Part shown: piece by piece, positions 8,674 through 18,296 of the stretch | Position numbering within the stretch: the first letter of the stretch is position 1 | Layout: each line of letters begins with the position of its first letter | Source of the DNA: Henriciella sp. | GTDB lineage: Bacteria; Pseudomonadota; Alphaproteobacteria; Caulobacterales; Hyphomonadaceae | Assembly (NCBI GenBank): GCA_013213785.1 | Contig: JABSPZ010000010.1 | Span: 1-64,000 of the forward strand | Direction: 5' to 3' | DNA: 64,000 bases | Notes under the pieces: model-generated | Seen by the model: the letters and a program-made list of their open reading frames with translations, nothing else | What the model was told of the DNA's origin: nothing | Databases searched by the model: none | Made by a program: the position numbers and the translations under genes

Positions 8674-9519
8674 ATGCCTGAATTACCCGAAGTCGAAACC
8701 GTACGACGTGGTCTTTCCCCTGCAATGGAAGGGAAGATCATTGAACGTTTGGACGTGAACCGTCCGAACCTAAGGTTCCCGTTTCCGGAAGGCTTCAAGG
8801 CCCGCGTTGAAGGCGCCACCATCACGCGTATGGGCCGACGCGCGAAATTTCTGGTCACTGAACTGTCGACAGGCGAAGCGCTGATCATGCATCTCGGCAT
8901 GTCTGGGCGCTATACCGTGAACGACCAAACCACGGCTGAGTTCCATCATGATCCGGGCACGAACCCTGCGCACGATCATGTTGTTTTCCATATGCAAGGC
9001 GGCGCCACCGTAACGTATAATGATCCGCGCCGGTTCGGGTTTATGGAGCTTTGGCCGACCGATGATCTCGCTAATTACCCCCGGATAAAAGACCTTGGGC
9101 CGGAGCCGCTCTCCAATCGCTTCAATGCCGCTTATTTAGATGACGTCCTCCGAGGCAAAGCCGCACCGATCAAGGCTGCCCTGCTCGATCAGGCGGTGAT
9201 CGCGGGTCTCGGTAATATTTATGTCTGTGAAGCTCTGTTTCGCTCCGGCATAAGTCCTCGGCGCAAGGCGGCGACCATTGTCGGCAAACGAAGCGAACGC
9301 CTCGCGCCCGCCATAAATGAAGTTATTGCGGAAGCCATCGCTGCTGGCGGCTCTTCGATCTCAGACTTTGCAAATGCGAGCGGCGAGCTCGGCTATTTTC
9401 AAAAGCAGTTTTACGTCTATGACCGCGAAAATGAGCCCTGTTTGACGTGCGGCGCACCGGTTAAGCGGATCGTGCAGTCTGGGCGATCAAGCTTCTATTG
9501 CGGAAAGTGCCAGAATTAG
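8674..9519 (+). CDS. mutM: Formamidopyrimidine-DNA glycosylase
   Basis: MPELPEVETVRRGL N-terminus, LIMHLGMSGRY, GLGNIYVCEALFRSGI, C-terminal zinc finger CLTCGAPVKRIVQSGRSSFYCGKCQ. Confidence 0.97.
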   Translation: MPELPEVETVRRGLSPAMEGKIIERLDVNRPNLRFPFPEGFKARVEGATITRMGRRAKFLVTELSTGEALIMHLGMSGRYTVNDQTTAEFHHDPGTNPAHDHVVFHMQGGATVTYNDPRRFGFMELWPTDDLANYPRIKDLGPEPLSNRFNAAYLDDVLRGKAAPIKAALLDQAVIAGLGNIYVCEALFRSGISPRRKAATIVGKRSERLAPAINEVIAEAIAAGGSSISDFANASGELGYFQKQFYVYDRENEPCLTCGAPVKRIVQSGRSSFYCGKCQN

Positions 9520-9764
9520 GCGCCGCGACGCCGACAGAAACGGTTGGCTTTCCGCCCTTTCATCGCGCGTTTCACGCAATTCATGTTTCGTCGCTTTTTT
9601 CGTCCCACGCGGTTCACCGCACCCACGAGGACAACGCCAATAAGTCCCGCGATCAAACCATACTCGACAGCCGCTGCGCCATCCTCTGAATAACGCAAAT
9701 CAAGAGCGTCCTCGCCCGAACTTGGGCGCGGCGCTCCAAACAGAAGTGCGCGGCGTGTCAGCAA
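9516..9764 (-). CDS. Flp/TadE-type IVb pilin-like small protein (possibly remnant)
   Basis: EDGAAAVEYGLIAGLIGVVLVGAVN matches Flp pilin processing site and helix; basic Cys-containing tail is atypical; TTG start. Confidence 0.5.
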   Translation of the reverse strand: MLTRRALLFGAPRPSSGEDALDLRYSEDGAAAVEYGLIAGLIGVVLVGAVNRVGRKKRRNMNCVKRAMKGRKANRFCRRRGA

Positions 9765-9869
9765 TCTAACGTTCCCTTTGCAGTCTTCTGTACAATAAAG
9801 GACTTACGAAAGAGCTACTATTCTACGGAAACACCGCGCATTTTCTAAATTTTATCGAACAATACCGGA

Positions 9870-11273
9870 CTAATTGCCCCAAAGGCGCTGCCACCATTTG
9901 CGTTTCGGCTTCGGCTCGGTCACGCCAACCGCAGCCGCTGAAAACCCGCCATCGGCCATTTTCTGTTTGATCTCATCCAGTTCCCAACCGGTGAGTTTGG
10001 CCAAGCTATCAGCTTCCGTGTCCCATCGCTCCACAAGTGTCTGAGCATACTCGCCCGCGGCTTCACACTGTCCATAATCGCCCCGCCAAGGGTGGCGCAG
10101 GACATAACGGCCCTGATAATTTTCACGGTCACCCGTGACTTGGAAATTGAGGTCTTCCGGGAAGGTCTGGCCGTCATAGCGCACATGCAGGCGTGTCACG
10201 AACGCGTCGACAGGCTGCGGGCCGCCAAACCCTGGGCGTGGGCGCGGCATTGGGCGAATCTCGTCTTGAGGGCCTTCATCGAGCCACATGACACCAAGCT
10301 CGCGGAGCTCTGACGCGGAGAGCGGATTGGCCGCGCACGGATCGCACCAGGACATATCCCAGGCATATTCCATGAACACCGCCTTACCGTTTTCTTTCTC
10401 TGTCTGGTGCTCAAACATAGCTTTGTAAAACTCGCCAAACTCGTCTTTGACGAAGATTGGAACATCCATGTTGGAGGGCAGTTTCACCGTCTTATAATTG
10501 GTCGTTTCGACACGCCCTTCGCGCGTAATCGCAAACACAAAGAGTTCCTGTTTGCCCTCCGCATTCACTGTGCCGAGGCGGATGGGCAACATGAAATTCT
10601 CGTCTTCATAGGCAACTTGGATCGGGCGCAGCACGGATGAGCCGCTATGGCGTTCTAGATTCACTTTCGCCACGAAGAACTTCATCCCGCGCTTGAGATA
10701 CGCCCCGACGACCTCTTCGGCACCGTCTGGAATGCGGTAATTCTCTTGGTTGAGCCAAGTGATCAGGCCGTCGCTTTCCTCGGCTGAGAGGATCAGGATG
10801 TCATATTCGCCGACTTCGTATTCCGCTTCGATCGTCACGCCGAGATCTTCGGCCTCCATCGGCGCCGATTCCATGACCATTTCTGGAATCCCGGCCGAAG
10901 TGACCGTTATGCTCTTGTTTCGGCGCGCCAGCATGCACGGGTTCTCATCATAGTACTCTACCAGGCGCGGGGCCGTGTACTCATCCAAATGATCGACCAA
11001 GCCGGGATTGGCCACATTGATCTGCTCGCGCTCGGGCACGTCGACAACCGGTACGACCATCGCAAACTCGCTCGCCTCGCCGCGATAGTCAGACGCCATC
11101 GTGATCACTGTGCGCTCATCATCGCGGACGAGCACCACTTTTGACGCGTCATTAAAGAGATCCGTATCCGCTTTCGCGACATAGAACCCGCAAAAGGCGG
11201 CTGCCATTGGCGCACTAAGCGCGAACGATGTGAGGCCGAGGACGCACGCCCCCGCGAGGTGTTTGAGCTTCAT
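9870..11273 (-). CDS. DUF2330 family secreted protein
   Basis: MKLKHLAGACVLGLTSFALSAPMAAAFCGFYVAKADTDLFNDASKVVLVRDDERTVITMASDYRGEASEFAMVVPVV. Start at ATG 11273. Confidence 0.85.
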   Translation of the reverse strand: MKLKHLAGACVLGLTSFALSAPMAAAFCGFYVAKADTDLFNDASKVVLVRDDERTVITMASDYRGEASEFAMVVPVVDVPEREQINVANPGLVDHLDEYTAPRLVEYYDENPCMLARRNKSITVTSAGIPEMVMESAPMEAEDLGVTIEAEYEVGEYDILILSAEESDGLITWLNQENYRIPDGAEEVVGAYLKRGMKFFVAKVNLERHSGSSVLRPIQVAYEDENFMLPIRLGTVNAEGKQELFVFAITREGRVETTNYKTVKLPSNMDVPIFVKDEFGEFYKAMFEHQTEKENGKAVFMEYAWDMSWCDPCAANPLSASELRELGVMWLDEGPQDEIRPMPRPRPGFGGPQPVDAFVTRLHVRYDGQTFPEDLNFQVTGDRENYQGRYVLRHPWRGDYGQCEAAGEYAQTLVERWDTEADSLAKLTGWELDEIKQKMADGGFSAAAVGVTEPKPKRKWWQRLWGN

Positions 11274-12249
11274 TTTGAGGTCCCTTTGTAGATGTCCATT
11301 CAAACCGCCGGGCCGGTAGCAGGCGGTCCAGAATGGGTGAAAGAAGTGCAAGGCTGGCGAGCGCGTAGAGCATGGCGCCGCGAATATGGTATTCCCAGCT
11401 GAGCCACGCCGCGAAGGCCGCCACGGCGAACGCAAAGATCAGGCGGGCAATTCGTGAGTCCGGGGTTGAGCGCGGGTCTGTGATCATAAAGAAGGCAAAG
11501 ACCAGGAGCGCGCCAGATTGCAATTGATGGACTGGGATCGTCATCGGATCGCCGAGGTAAAGCGCCCGCCCGAACAGCATCGCCGCAAAGCCTGCTAAAA
11601 AGCCGAGGGCGATATCGAGCCGCTTGGCACTAGAAAGCACCAGAGCGGCAAACCCGATCGCAAATGCCGCGAATATCGGCGCCTGCCCCCACTGACCGGG
11701 CGACACCCAAGCGGCGCTGCCACCGAGTAAGCTAACGACGACAATCCCGATACAGGCCGGGTTGAAGAGATGCTTCCCGCGATAGCGAACGAGAAACTTG
11801 GCCGACACGCCAATAAACCCGGCCGCTAGCCAAAACCAAATCGAGTTCGCGCGCAGGAGAATGGATAGAGACAGAGACGTAATCAGCGCTGATTTCCATT
11901 GAAATCCCGCAAACCAACCAACAACACCCGCGACGAGGCTCGACCCCCGCCAATAAGAGCCAGACCTAGCGCAACGGGTTTCTTTTCGGGCATTCACCCA
12001 AACCGTTCCAACCGCCTGCGCGAACATTGCGCCGGTGATCGCCGCCAACAAAGCGAGGGGCTGCGCGCCGAAATCACTTGTGGTGAGGGAAATCGAAAAT
12101 AGGCCAGAGAGCGCCAGGATCTGCCAATGCCTGGCATCCTTGTTCACGGCCTTAAATAGGCCTGTCACCTGCGTCCTCGCTCCCATACGCTCAAAGAAAC
12201 ACACCAAATGCGGGCGAAATAGGGCGCGGTCTTTACAAATCCGCGACAC
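11215..12249 (-). CDS. RnfD/NqrB-like membrane protein
   Basis: Multi-TM with NSIWFWLAAGFIGVSAKFLVRYRGKHLFNPACIGIV and ALLVFAFFMITDPRSTPDSRIAR typical of RnfD/NqrB family. Confidence 0.8.
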   Translation of the reverse strand: MSRICKDRALFRPHLVCFFERMGARTQVTGLFKAVNKDARHWQILALSGLFSISLTTSDFGAQPLALLAAITGAMFAQAVGTVWVNARKETRCARSGSYWRGSSLVAGVVGWFAGFQWKSALITSLSLSILLRANSIWFWLAAGFIGVSAKFLVRYRGKHLFNPACIGIVVVSLLGGSAAWVSPGQWGQAPIFAAFAIGFAALVLSSAKRLDIALGFLAGFAAMLFGRALYLGDPMTIPVHQLQSGALLVFAFFMITDPRSTPDSRIARLIFAFAVAAFAAWLSWEYHIRGAMLYALASLALLSPILDRLLPARRFEWTSTKGPQNEAQTPRGGVRPRPHIVRA

Positions 12250-12293
12250 ACACGCCCATAGCCCTTTAACGCTTCTCGGCTTAGATGGGCATT

Positions 12294-13070
12294 ATGAGTG
12301 AGCAAGATACTGTTTCTTTTGGGTTTGAGAGCGTCACGCCGGACGAGAAGGTCGACCGGGTTAAGGGCGTGTTTCGGTCCGTTGCGTCGAAGTATGACGT
12401 GATGAATGATTTCATGTCGGTGGGCATTCACCGGCTCTGGAAGCATGACACGATGAACCGCGTGAACCCGCAGCCGGGCGAGGCGCATCTAGACGTCGCT
12501 GGCGGTACGGGCGAGCTGGCGCGCGCCTTTCTCACGCTGGCAGACGCCGCCGGAAAGCGCCGCGGCGACATGCGCAAAGCCACCGCCATTGTCTGCGATA
12601 TCAATGACGCCATGCTGGAAGCGGGCAAAGCGCGGCCTGATAATGCCGAATGGGGCGACCGATTGAACTGGGTTTGCGCCGATGGCACCGCCCTGCCCTA
12701 TCCTGATCGCAGTTTTGATGCGGTGACGATCAGCTTTGGTATCCGCAATTTTGCCGACCGCGTCGCCGGACTGAAAGAGTTTCGCCGCGTGCTAAAGCCA
12801 GGCGGGCGAGTCGCCGTGCTGGAATTCAGCCAAATGACGGCGCCAATGCTGCAACAAGCTTATGATACATACAGCTTCAATGTGATCCCGGCGGTTGGTA
12901 ATCTCGTCACTGGCGACCGCGATAGCTATCAATATCTGGTCGAAAGCATTCGCCAGTTCCCCGATCAAGACACGTTCAAAGCTGAGGTGGAGTCGGCAGG
13001 CTTTTCAAACGTCTCGGTGACCAATTTCTCAGGCGGTATCGCAGCCCTGCACTTCGGATGGGCAGTCTAA
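12294..13070 (+). CDS. ubiE: Bifunctional demethylmenaquinone/ubiquinone biosynthesis methyltransferase
   Basis: KYDVMNDFMSVGIHRLWKHDTM, LDVAGGTGELA, FGIRNFADR, RVLKPGGRVAVLEFS. Confidence 0.97.
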   Translation: MSEQDTVSFGFESVTPDEKVDRVKGVFRSVASKYDVMNDFMSVGIHRLWKHDTMNRVNPQPGEAHLDVAGGTGELARAFLTLADAAGKRRGDMRKATAIVCDINDAMLEAGKARPDNAEWGDRLNWVCADGTALPYPDRSFDAVTISFGIRNFADRVAGLKEFRRVLKPGGRVAVLEFSQMTAPMLQQAYDTYSFNVIPAVGNLVTGDRDSYQYLVESIRQFPDQDTFKAEVESAGFSNVSVTNFSGGIAALHFGWAV

Positions 13071-13073
13071 AAG

Positions 13074-14597
13074 ATGTTCAAGGCGATCGCAGACTACGCT
13101 CGGCTTTTGCGTGCAGGCACTGCGCTGGCGCGGCATGATGTTATCCTTCCAGGCGAGTATCATTCGCGCCTTCCTTTCCCGGCCAAGCTTGCAGGGAAAA
13201 CGCTGCGCATCTTTGGCGGCGGCGCAAAAGGGCGTTCCGGCGTGCGCCTCGCCACCGCGCTCGAAAAGCTGGGGCCTGCCTATATAAAACTTGGACAGTT
13301 CCTCGCGACCCGGCCCGATGTGTTTGGTGTGGAGACGACGAACGACCTCTCGCGCCTTAAGGACAAGCTGCCGCCCTTCTCGATGAAGGCCGCTCACAAA
13401 GCGCTGGCGGAGGAGTTTGGCGAGGACGAAGCTGCGCAGCTCTTCCCGGAATTGTCGGACCCAGTTGCAGCCGCCTCACTCGCCCAGGTGCATCGCTTGC
13501 AAACGGCGGATGGCGCCAAGGCCGTCAAAATTCTTCGCCCCGGTGCCGAAAAACTCATCAATCGAGAGCTCCGCGCGATGAAACGCGCCGCGCGAACGGT
13601 TGAACGCGTGAACGAAGAAAGCCGGCGGCTCAAACCGGTTGCGTTCACCGAGACAGTCGCTGCCTCCATGGAGAAAGAGCTCGATTTGCGTCTGGAAGCG
13701 GGCGGCGGGGATGAGATGCGTGAGCTCTCCTTCAAGGCTGGCTATTACTACGTTCCAGAGGTGGACTGGGAACGCTCCGGCAAACGCGTTCTGACCACGG
13801 AGTGGATTGACGGTAAGCCGCTTACCGATCCTGATGCGATTAAGACACCTGGTATCGAGCCCGAAACGCTCGCCAACACCGTCACGCGTGGCTTTCTGGA
13901 CCATGCCATCCATCACGGCGTGTTCCATGCCGACATGCATGAAGGCAATATGATCGTCACCCCGGATGGTCGCCTGACCTTGGTCGATTTCGGGATTATC
14001 GGCCGTATTGGTTTGAACGAGCGCCGCTTCCTCGCAGAAATCCTTTGGGGCTTCCTGCGCCGTGACTATCACCGCATCGCCGAGGTGCATTTCGAAGCTG
14101 GATATGTGCCCGCAGACAAGTCCGTTGGAGATTTTGCGCAGGCCTTGCGCAGCGTGGGCGAGCCAATCCACGGCAAATCCGCCAGCGACGTCTCGATGGG
14201 CCGCCTCTTGCTGCAACTCTTAGACTTCACGCATACATTCGGCATGCAGCTGCGCCCGGAATTGGTGCTGTTACAAAAGACCATGGTCCAGGTCGAAGGT
14301 GTCGCAAGAGCGATTGACCCTAATCACGATATTTGGGCCGCCGCTGAGCCAATCGTCAAAGACTGGATTACGCAAAACCTGGGTCCAGCAGGGGCTGCAA
14401 AACTCGTCGCGCAAAACGTCAAAGAGGTTGCAGATCGCCTCAAGCGCCTGCCTGAAGTGATGGATGAGATTGAAGCTAAGCTGACCGCCCCGGACCCTCA
14501 GCCGCTCCCGCGCGAGCGGTTTGCCCCATGGTGGGGTTGGCTTGGCTTTTTCTTGGCATTAGCAGCGGCTGTGGTCGCGGTCGTTTACGCGCCTTGA
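13074..14597 (+). CDS. ubiB: UbiB-type ABC1/ADCK atypical kinase, ubiquinone biosynthesis
   Basis: LGPAYIKLGQFLATRPDVFG, AAASLAQVHRLQTADGAKAVKILRPGAE, FHADMHEGNMIVTPDGRLTLVDFGIIGRI. Confidence 0.97.
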   Translation: MFKAIADYARLLRAGTALARHDVILPGEYHSRLPFPAKLAGKTLRIFGGGAKGRSGVRLATALEKLGPAYIKLGQFLATRPDVFGVETTNDLSRLKDKLPPFSMKAAHKALAEEFGEDEAAQLFPELSDPVAAASLAQVHRLQTADGAKAVKILRPGAEKLINRELRAMKRAARTVERVNEESRRLKPVAFTETVAASMEKELDLRLEAGGGDEMRELSFKAGYYYVPEVDWERSGKRVLTTEWIDGKPLTDPDAIKTPGIEPETLANTVTRGFLDHAIHHGVFHADMHEGNMIVTPDGRLTLVDFGIIGRIGLNERRFLAEILWGFLRRDYHRIAEVHFEAGYVPADKSVGDFAQALRSVGEPIHGKSASDVSMGRLLLQLLDFTHTFGMQLRPELVLLQKTMVQVEGVARAIDPNHDIWAAAEPIVKDWITQNLGPAGAAKLVAQNVKEVADRLKRLPEVMDEIEAKLTAPDPQPLPRERFAPWWGWLGFFLALAAAVVAVVYAP

Positions 14598-15994
14598 TCG
14601 CCTGTTGGCAGGAAAATCACAAACCGGCTGCCGCTATCGCTGGTTTCCCCAAGCTCTAAGTCACCGCCCATCGCCCGTGCCAAGTCCCGCGACAGTGCCA
14701 AACCGAGCCCCGTCCCATCGCGCCGGGTTGAACCTGCAAAGGGTTTAAAGAGATTGGTTTTGGCTTGATCAGGAAGCCCTGGACCCGTGTCGAGTACGCT
14801 GAGGGCGGCACCGTCAAATCCGACTGAGATGTCGCCTTTGCCTTCCATAGCCTCTGCCGCATTGCGGATTAGGTTGGCGCAAATCCGGTGAAGATGATCA
14901 GGGTCTGCCTGTGCATTGGCGTCTTCTACGACCGCATTTGTGAACGCCACATCGCCAAACGCAGCAAGCGCTTCGGCTGACGCTTCTTCGACAATATCGT
15001 AAAGCCGTACGGATTGGATTTTGGTATCGGGTGTTGAGGAGCGGCCATATTTCAACGTATCGCTCGCCAGATTAATCGCGCGCTCCAGCGCACGCTCGAG
15101 TCGCGGCAGGCTTTTCGCCACTCGGGGATCATCTGACCGAGACAGCGTGTCTGAAACAAGCTGCGCCGTCGCCAGCGAGTTGCGCAAATCATGATTGATC
15201 TTCGCCACCGCTTCGCCGAGCTGCGCCAAACGCTCTTGTTGGCGGAAGGCATTCGAGACCGCCTCTTCCATATCCGACAAGGCATTTTGCGCGCGGCCAA
15301 TCTCATCTGTCCGAACCGTCGGAGCGAGGCGGCGGCGCCAACTGCCTGGATCTTCTTTAATCTGAACCACCGACCGCGTAACGCGCCGGATGGGACGCAC
15401 CACGGTGAGCAGGAGCATTAAGTAAATCAGGCCACCTGTCACAATCGAAATGATCAAAGATAGGACAAGAATGTTTCGCCCATATTGAGCGAGCCCTTTT
15501 CGGAGCGCCGTTTCATCCGCCACGATCTCAATAACACGGCCGGGCTGCGATCCTGCAGCGCGGATAATCAGAAAGCGGTCGTTCGGCGCAAAGAATGTCG
15601 CGAGCGTGTCGCCAACTTCCGACATGTCCGGGCTTTCATCGAACAGCACGATCTTGCTGGTGCAGCAGATTTCCTCGCCAGGATTGAGGATCATATCCCG
15701 GCGCTCATCATAAAGCTCTGCAACCGCCAAGACCATTGCACTGGCGAGTAGGTCTTGCTCCAGCTCTTCAGACACCATGCGCGATGGAGCTGCCTCCAAA
15801 GCCAGGGCAGCAAGTCGTCCTGCCTCGATCTGATCTTTCAACCAAGTGTTTCGGTAATTCGTCGCGCTGGGCACAAAGATCAAAGCCTCAACGATCAAGA
15901 CCGTTGAAATCGCAATTAGAAACAGCCTGAAGGACAGGCTGTCTCGCCAACGCAAGCCAGATCCACTGGCAACCGGAGATTGTGGTTCGCTCAC
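14585..15994 (-). CDS. Sensor histidine kinase (HAMP, HATPase_c), orphan
   Basis: Two TM segments, HAMP RPIRRVTRSVVQIK, H-box KINHDLRNSLA, ATP-lid DTGPGLP...GTGLGLALSRDLARAMGGDLEL. Confidence 0.9.
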   Translation of the reverse strand: MSEPQSPVASGSGLRWRDSLSFRLFLIAISTVLIVEALIFVPSATNYRNTWLKDQIEAGRLAALALEAAPSRMVSEELEQDLLASAMVLAVAELYDERRDMILNPGEEICCTSKIVLFDESPDMSEVGDTLATFFAPNDRFLIIRAAGSQPGRVIEIVADETALRKGLAQYGRNILVLSLIISIVTGGLIYLMLLLTVVRPIRRVTRSVVQIKEDPGSWRRRLAPTVRTDEIGRAQNALSDMEEAVSNAFRQQERLAQLGEAVAKINHDLRNSLATAQLVSDTLSRSDDPRVAKSLPRLERALERAINLASDTLKYGRSSTPDTKIQSVRLYDIVEEASAEALAAFGDVAFTNAVVEDANAQADPDHLHRICANLIRNAAEAMEGKGDISVGFDGAALSVLDTGPGLPDQAKTNLFKPFAGSTRRDGTGLGLALSRDLARAMGGDLELGETSDSGSRFVIFLPTGDQGA

Positions 15995-16008
15995 GCGATG
16001 CTCGTACT

Positions 16009-17529
16009 CTATGGAATGCGTTGCAGCAACCCAACGAGGGTCCGAGAGGCCTTACCAAAGACAGCTGGAGTGAAGTGCGCACTGGCCGCCCGCTTCACAA
16101 CTTCCGCCCGTGTTGGGTATGGCGAGATGAAGTTCGTCAGAGACTGAACGCCGAGCTTGTTCGACATGCCATATCCAACGATCTGAATAATATCGCCGGC
16201 ACCATCACCGACGACGGACGCGCCGAGGATTTTGCCCTTACGGATAACCAGCTTCGCTTCACCGAGCGTTTTGCCCTCTGCGATTGCCCGATCATTTTCG
16301 TGGAATGGGAAAGACGAGGTGGTAACGCTGTCGCCGTATTGCTCACGGGCTTCGGCCTCGGTTAGACCGACTTGCGCCACTTCTGGCGCGACATAGGTCA
16401 CCGCTGGCAGCGGAAGGTCGCTGGCCTTGCTACCCTGTTTGAAGAAAGCTCGGCGTGTAAACACGCTCGCGTGCCATCCGGCCAAGTGCGTAAACTGACC
16501 TTGTCCTGCAATGTCACCCAGCGCCCAGACGCGCGGATTAGAAACAGAGCGTAACTTGTCACCAACTTGGATGCCGCGGCGATCGAATGTCACTTTACCG
16601 GCCTCGAGATTGAGACCATCGAGCATCGCACGGCGGCCAACTGCCACCAGGATATGTGATCCGGTGATTGTCTTGGTGCCATCATCGCTTTCCGTATCGA
16701 CAGAAATCGATCCGGTTGTCCCAGTGACTTTAACAGCCTTGTGGCCCTCGAGAATCGTGACGCCTTCTTCGCGCACTGCATCAACAGCGATCTTTGCGTG
16801 ATCAGCATCTGCGCGGGCCATGGCACGGCCCATCTCAATAACGGTGACCTCCGATCCGAGGCGGTTAAAGGCTTGCGCCATTTCCATACCGATCGGTCCA
16901 CCGCCGAGCACGATCAGGTGCTTCGGCTGCTCCGGCAGAGAGAAGACGGTTTCATTGGTAATGAAAGGCGTGTCTTCCAATCCCGGGATGGGTGGAATGA
17001 AGGCTGTTGATCCGGTCGAGACGATAATCCGACGCGCGGTTGCCTCAGTTGTCGCTGAGACGACGGTCTTTGGGTTTGCAAAGCTTGCATGCTCGCGGAT
17101 CACGGTGACGCCAAGGCCTTCGAAGCGTTCCTGGCTATCAACCGGAGCAATCGTATCGATGGCTTTTTGAACGTGGGCTTTGACAGCTTCCCAATCGACG
17201 GTCGGCGCAGACACCGACACGCCATACTTGGCGCCTTCGCGAGCGGTTTGAGCGTATTTGGCCGTGGTAAGGAGCGCCTTTGAGGGAACGCAGCCATAGT
17301 TCAAGCAATCGCCGCCCATTTCGGCTTTTTCGTAAAGGATCACGTTGAGGCCGAGCATCGCGGCGCCGGCTGCCGCTGAGAGGCCTCCAGAGCCGCCACC
17401 AATTACGATGAGATCGGCTTTGAGTTTGCGTTTCGCGCCCGTTTCAGTTGGAGCTGTTGTCATTGTTTTTGTCTCCAAAGGCTCAGTTTGCGCCTCTCGG
17501 GCGACAGGTGTTGCAATCGTATCTGACAT
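16009..17529 (-). CDS. FAD-dependent pyridine nucleotide-disulfide oxidoreductase (mercuric reductase/Lpd-like)
   Basis: DLIVIGGGSGGLSAAAGAAMLG, GGDCLNYGCVPSKALL (redox CxxxxC), GGGPIGMEMAQAFNRLG, WALGDIAG. Confidence 0.92.
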   Translation of the reverse strand: MSDTIATPVAREAQTEPLETKTMTTAPTETGAKRKLKADLIVIGGGSGGLSAAAGAAMLGLNVILYEKAEMGGDCLNYGCVPSKALLTTAKYAQTAREGAKYGVSVSAPTVDWEAVKAHVQKAIDTIAPVDSQERFEGLGVTVIREHASFANPKTVVSATTEATARRIIVSTGSTAFIPPIPGLEDTPFITNETVFSLPEQPKHLIVLGGGPIGMEMAQAFNRLGSEVTVIEMGRAMARADADHAKIAVDAVREEGVTILEGHKAVKVTGTTGSISVDTESDDGTKTITGSHILVAVGRRAMLDGLNLEAGKVTFDRRGIQVGDKLRSVSNPRVWALGDIAGQGQFTHLAGWHASVFTRRAFFKQGSKASDLPLPAVTYVAPEVAQVGLTEAEAREQYGDSVTTSSFPFHENDRAIAEGKTLGEAKLVIRKGKILGASVVGDGAGDIIQIVGYGMSNKLGVQSLTNFISPYPTRAEVVKRAASAHFTPAVFGKASRTLVGLLQRIP

Positions 17530-17530
17530 T

Positions 17531-18265
17531 CTAGGCCTCCGCAGGCTCGCTGTTGCGACCCGTGATTTTTTTGTAGGCGACCGGGATCAGGGAAACCACA
17601 CCCAGAGCGATGAAGGCGGGCAGGAAATTGGCGGCCAAGCTGCCAATGTCGACTTCGCCGCCTTCAAGCAGGGTCCCTTTGATGGCCGCGCCGATCCAAG
17701 TGTAGGCGAGCGTCCCTGGAATAATTCCGAAAAACGTTGTGATGAGATAATCGCGGTATTTTGCTCCCAATAGACCAGGCGCAATGTTCACAACCGCAAA
17801 TGGGAAAAGTGGGATCAGTCTGAGCGCGAACATATAGGAGAGCGCATTCTCATTGAATCCACTTTCCATACGCTCCAGGAAGGGCCCTGCGATTTGGCGC
17901 AAGACACTGCCTATCGACGTCTTAGCCGCAAAGAACAAGATCGATGCGCCGACCGTAGCGGCGATGATGGTCGCTGGCGTCCCAATATAGAGACCAAACA
18001 AAAACCCGCCTGCGATCGTCAGCACGCCGCCTGGGATAATAAATGTGGTCGCTGCCGCATATACCAGGATATAGCCCGCTAGGACCAAGACGAGGTTATT
18101 TCTGACCAACTCGTCGAGCCATACGGCGTTTTCAGACAAGCTCTCTAGCGTCAGATATTGGTGCCAACCTTGAGACACTGCCAACGCTAGTCCCGCAGCA
18201 ATCACGTAGACCGGCCAAAGCTTTATCCAGATTGGGCTTTCTTTCTTTTCGACAGTGTCCGTCAT
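17531..18265 (-). CDS. TVP38/TMEM64 (DedA-like) family membrane protein
   Basis: IPGGVLTIAGGFLFGLYIGTPATIIAATVGASILFFAAKTSIG, LRLIPLFPFAVVNIAPGLLGAKYRDYLITTFFGIIPGTLAYTWIGA. Confidence 0.92.
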   Translation of the reverse strand: MTDTVEKKESPIWIKLWPVYVIAAGLALAVSQGWHQYLTLESLSENAVWLDELVRNNLVLVLAGYILVYAAATTFIIPGGVLTIAGGFLFGLYIGTPATIIAATVGASILFFAAKTSIGSVLRQIAGPFLERMESGFNENALSYMFALRLIPLFPFAVVNIAPGLLGAKYRDYLITTFFGIIPGTLAYTWIGAAIKGTLLEGGEVDIGSLAANFLPAFIALGVVSLIPVAYKKITGRNSEPAEA

Positions 18266-18296
18266 CGGTGTCTTCCTTCTTGCTGCCTCTACGCGC

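Noticed and set aside
13476-14216. 246-aa antisense ORF within ubiB
   Set aside because: Shadow ORF of a confident ubiB; no recognisable motif.
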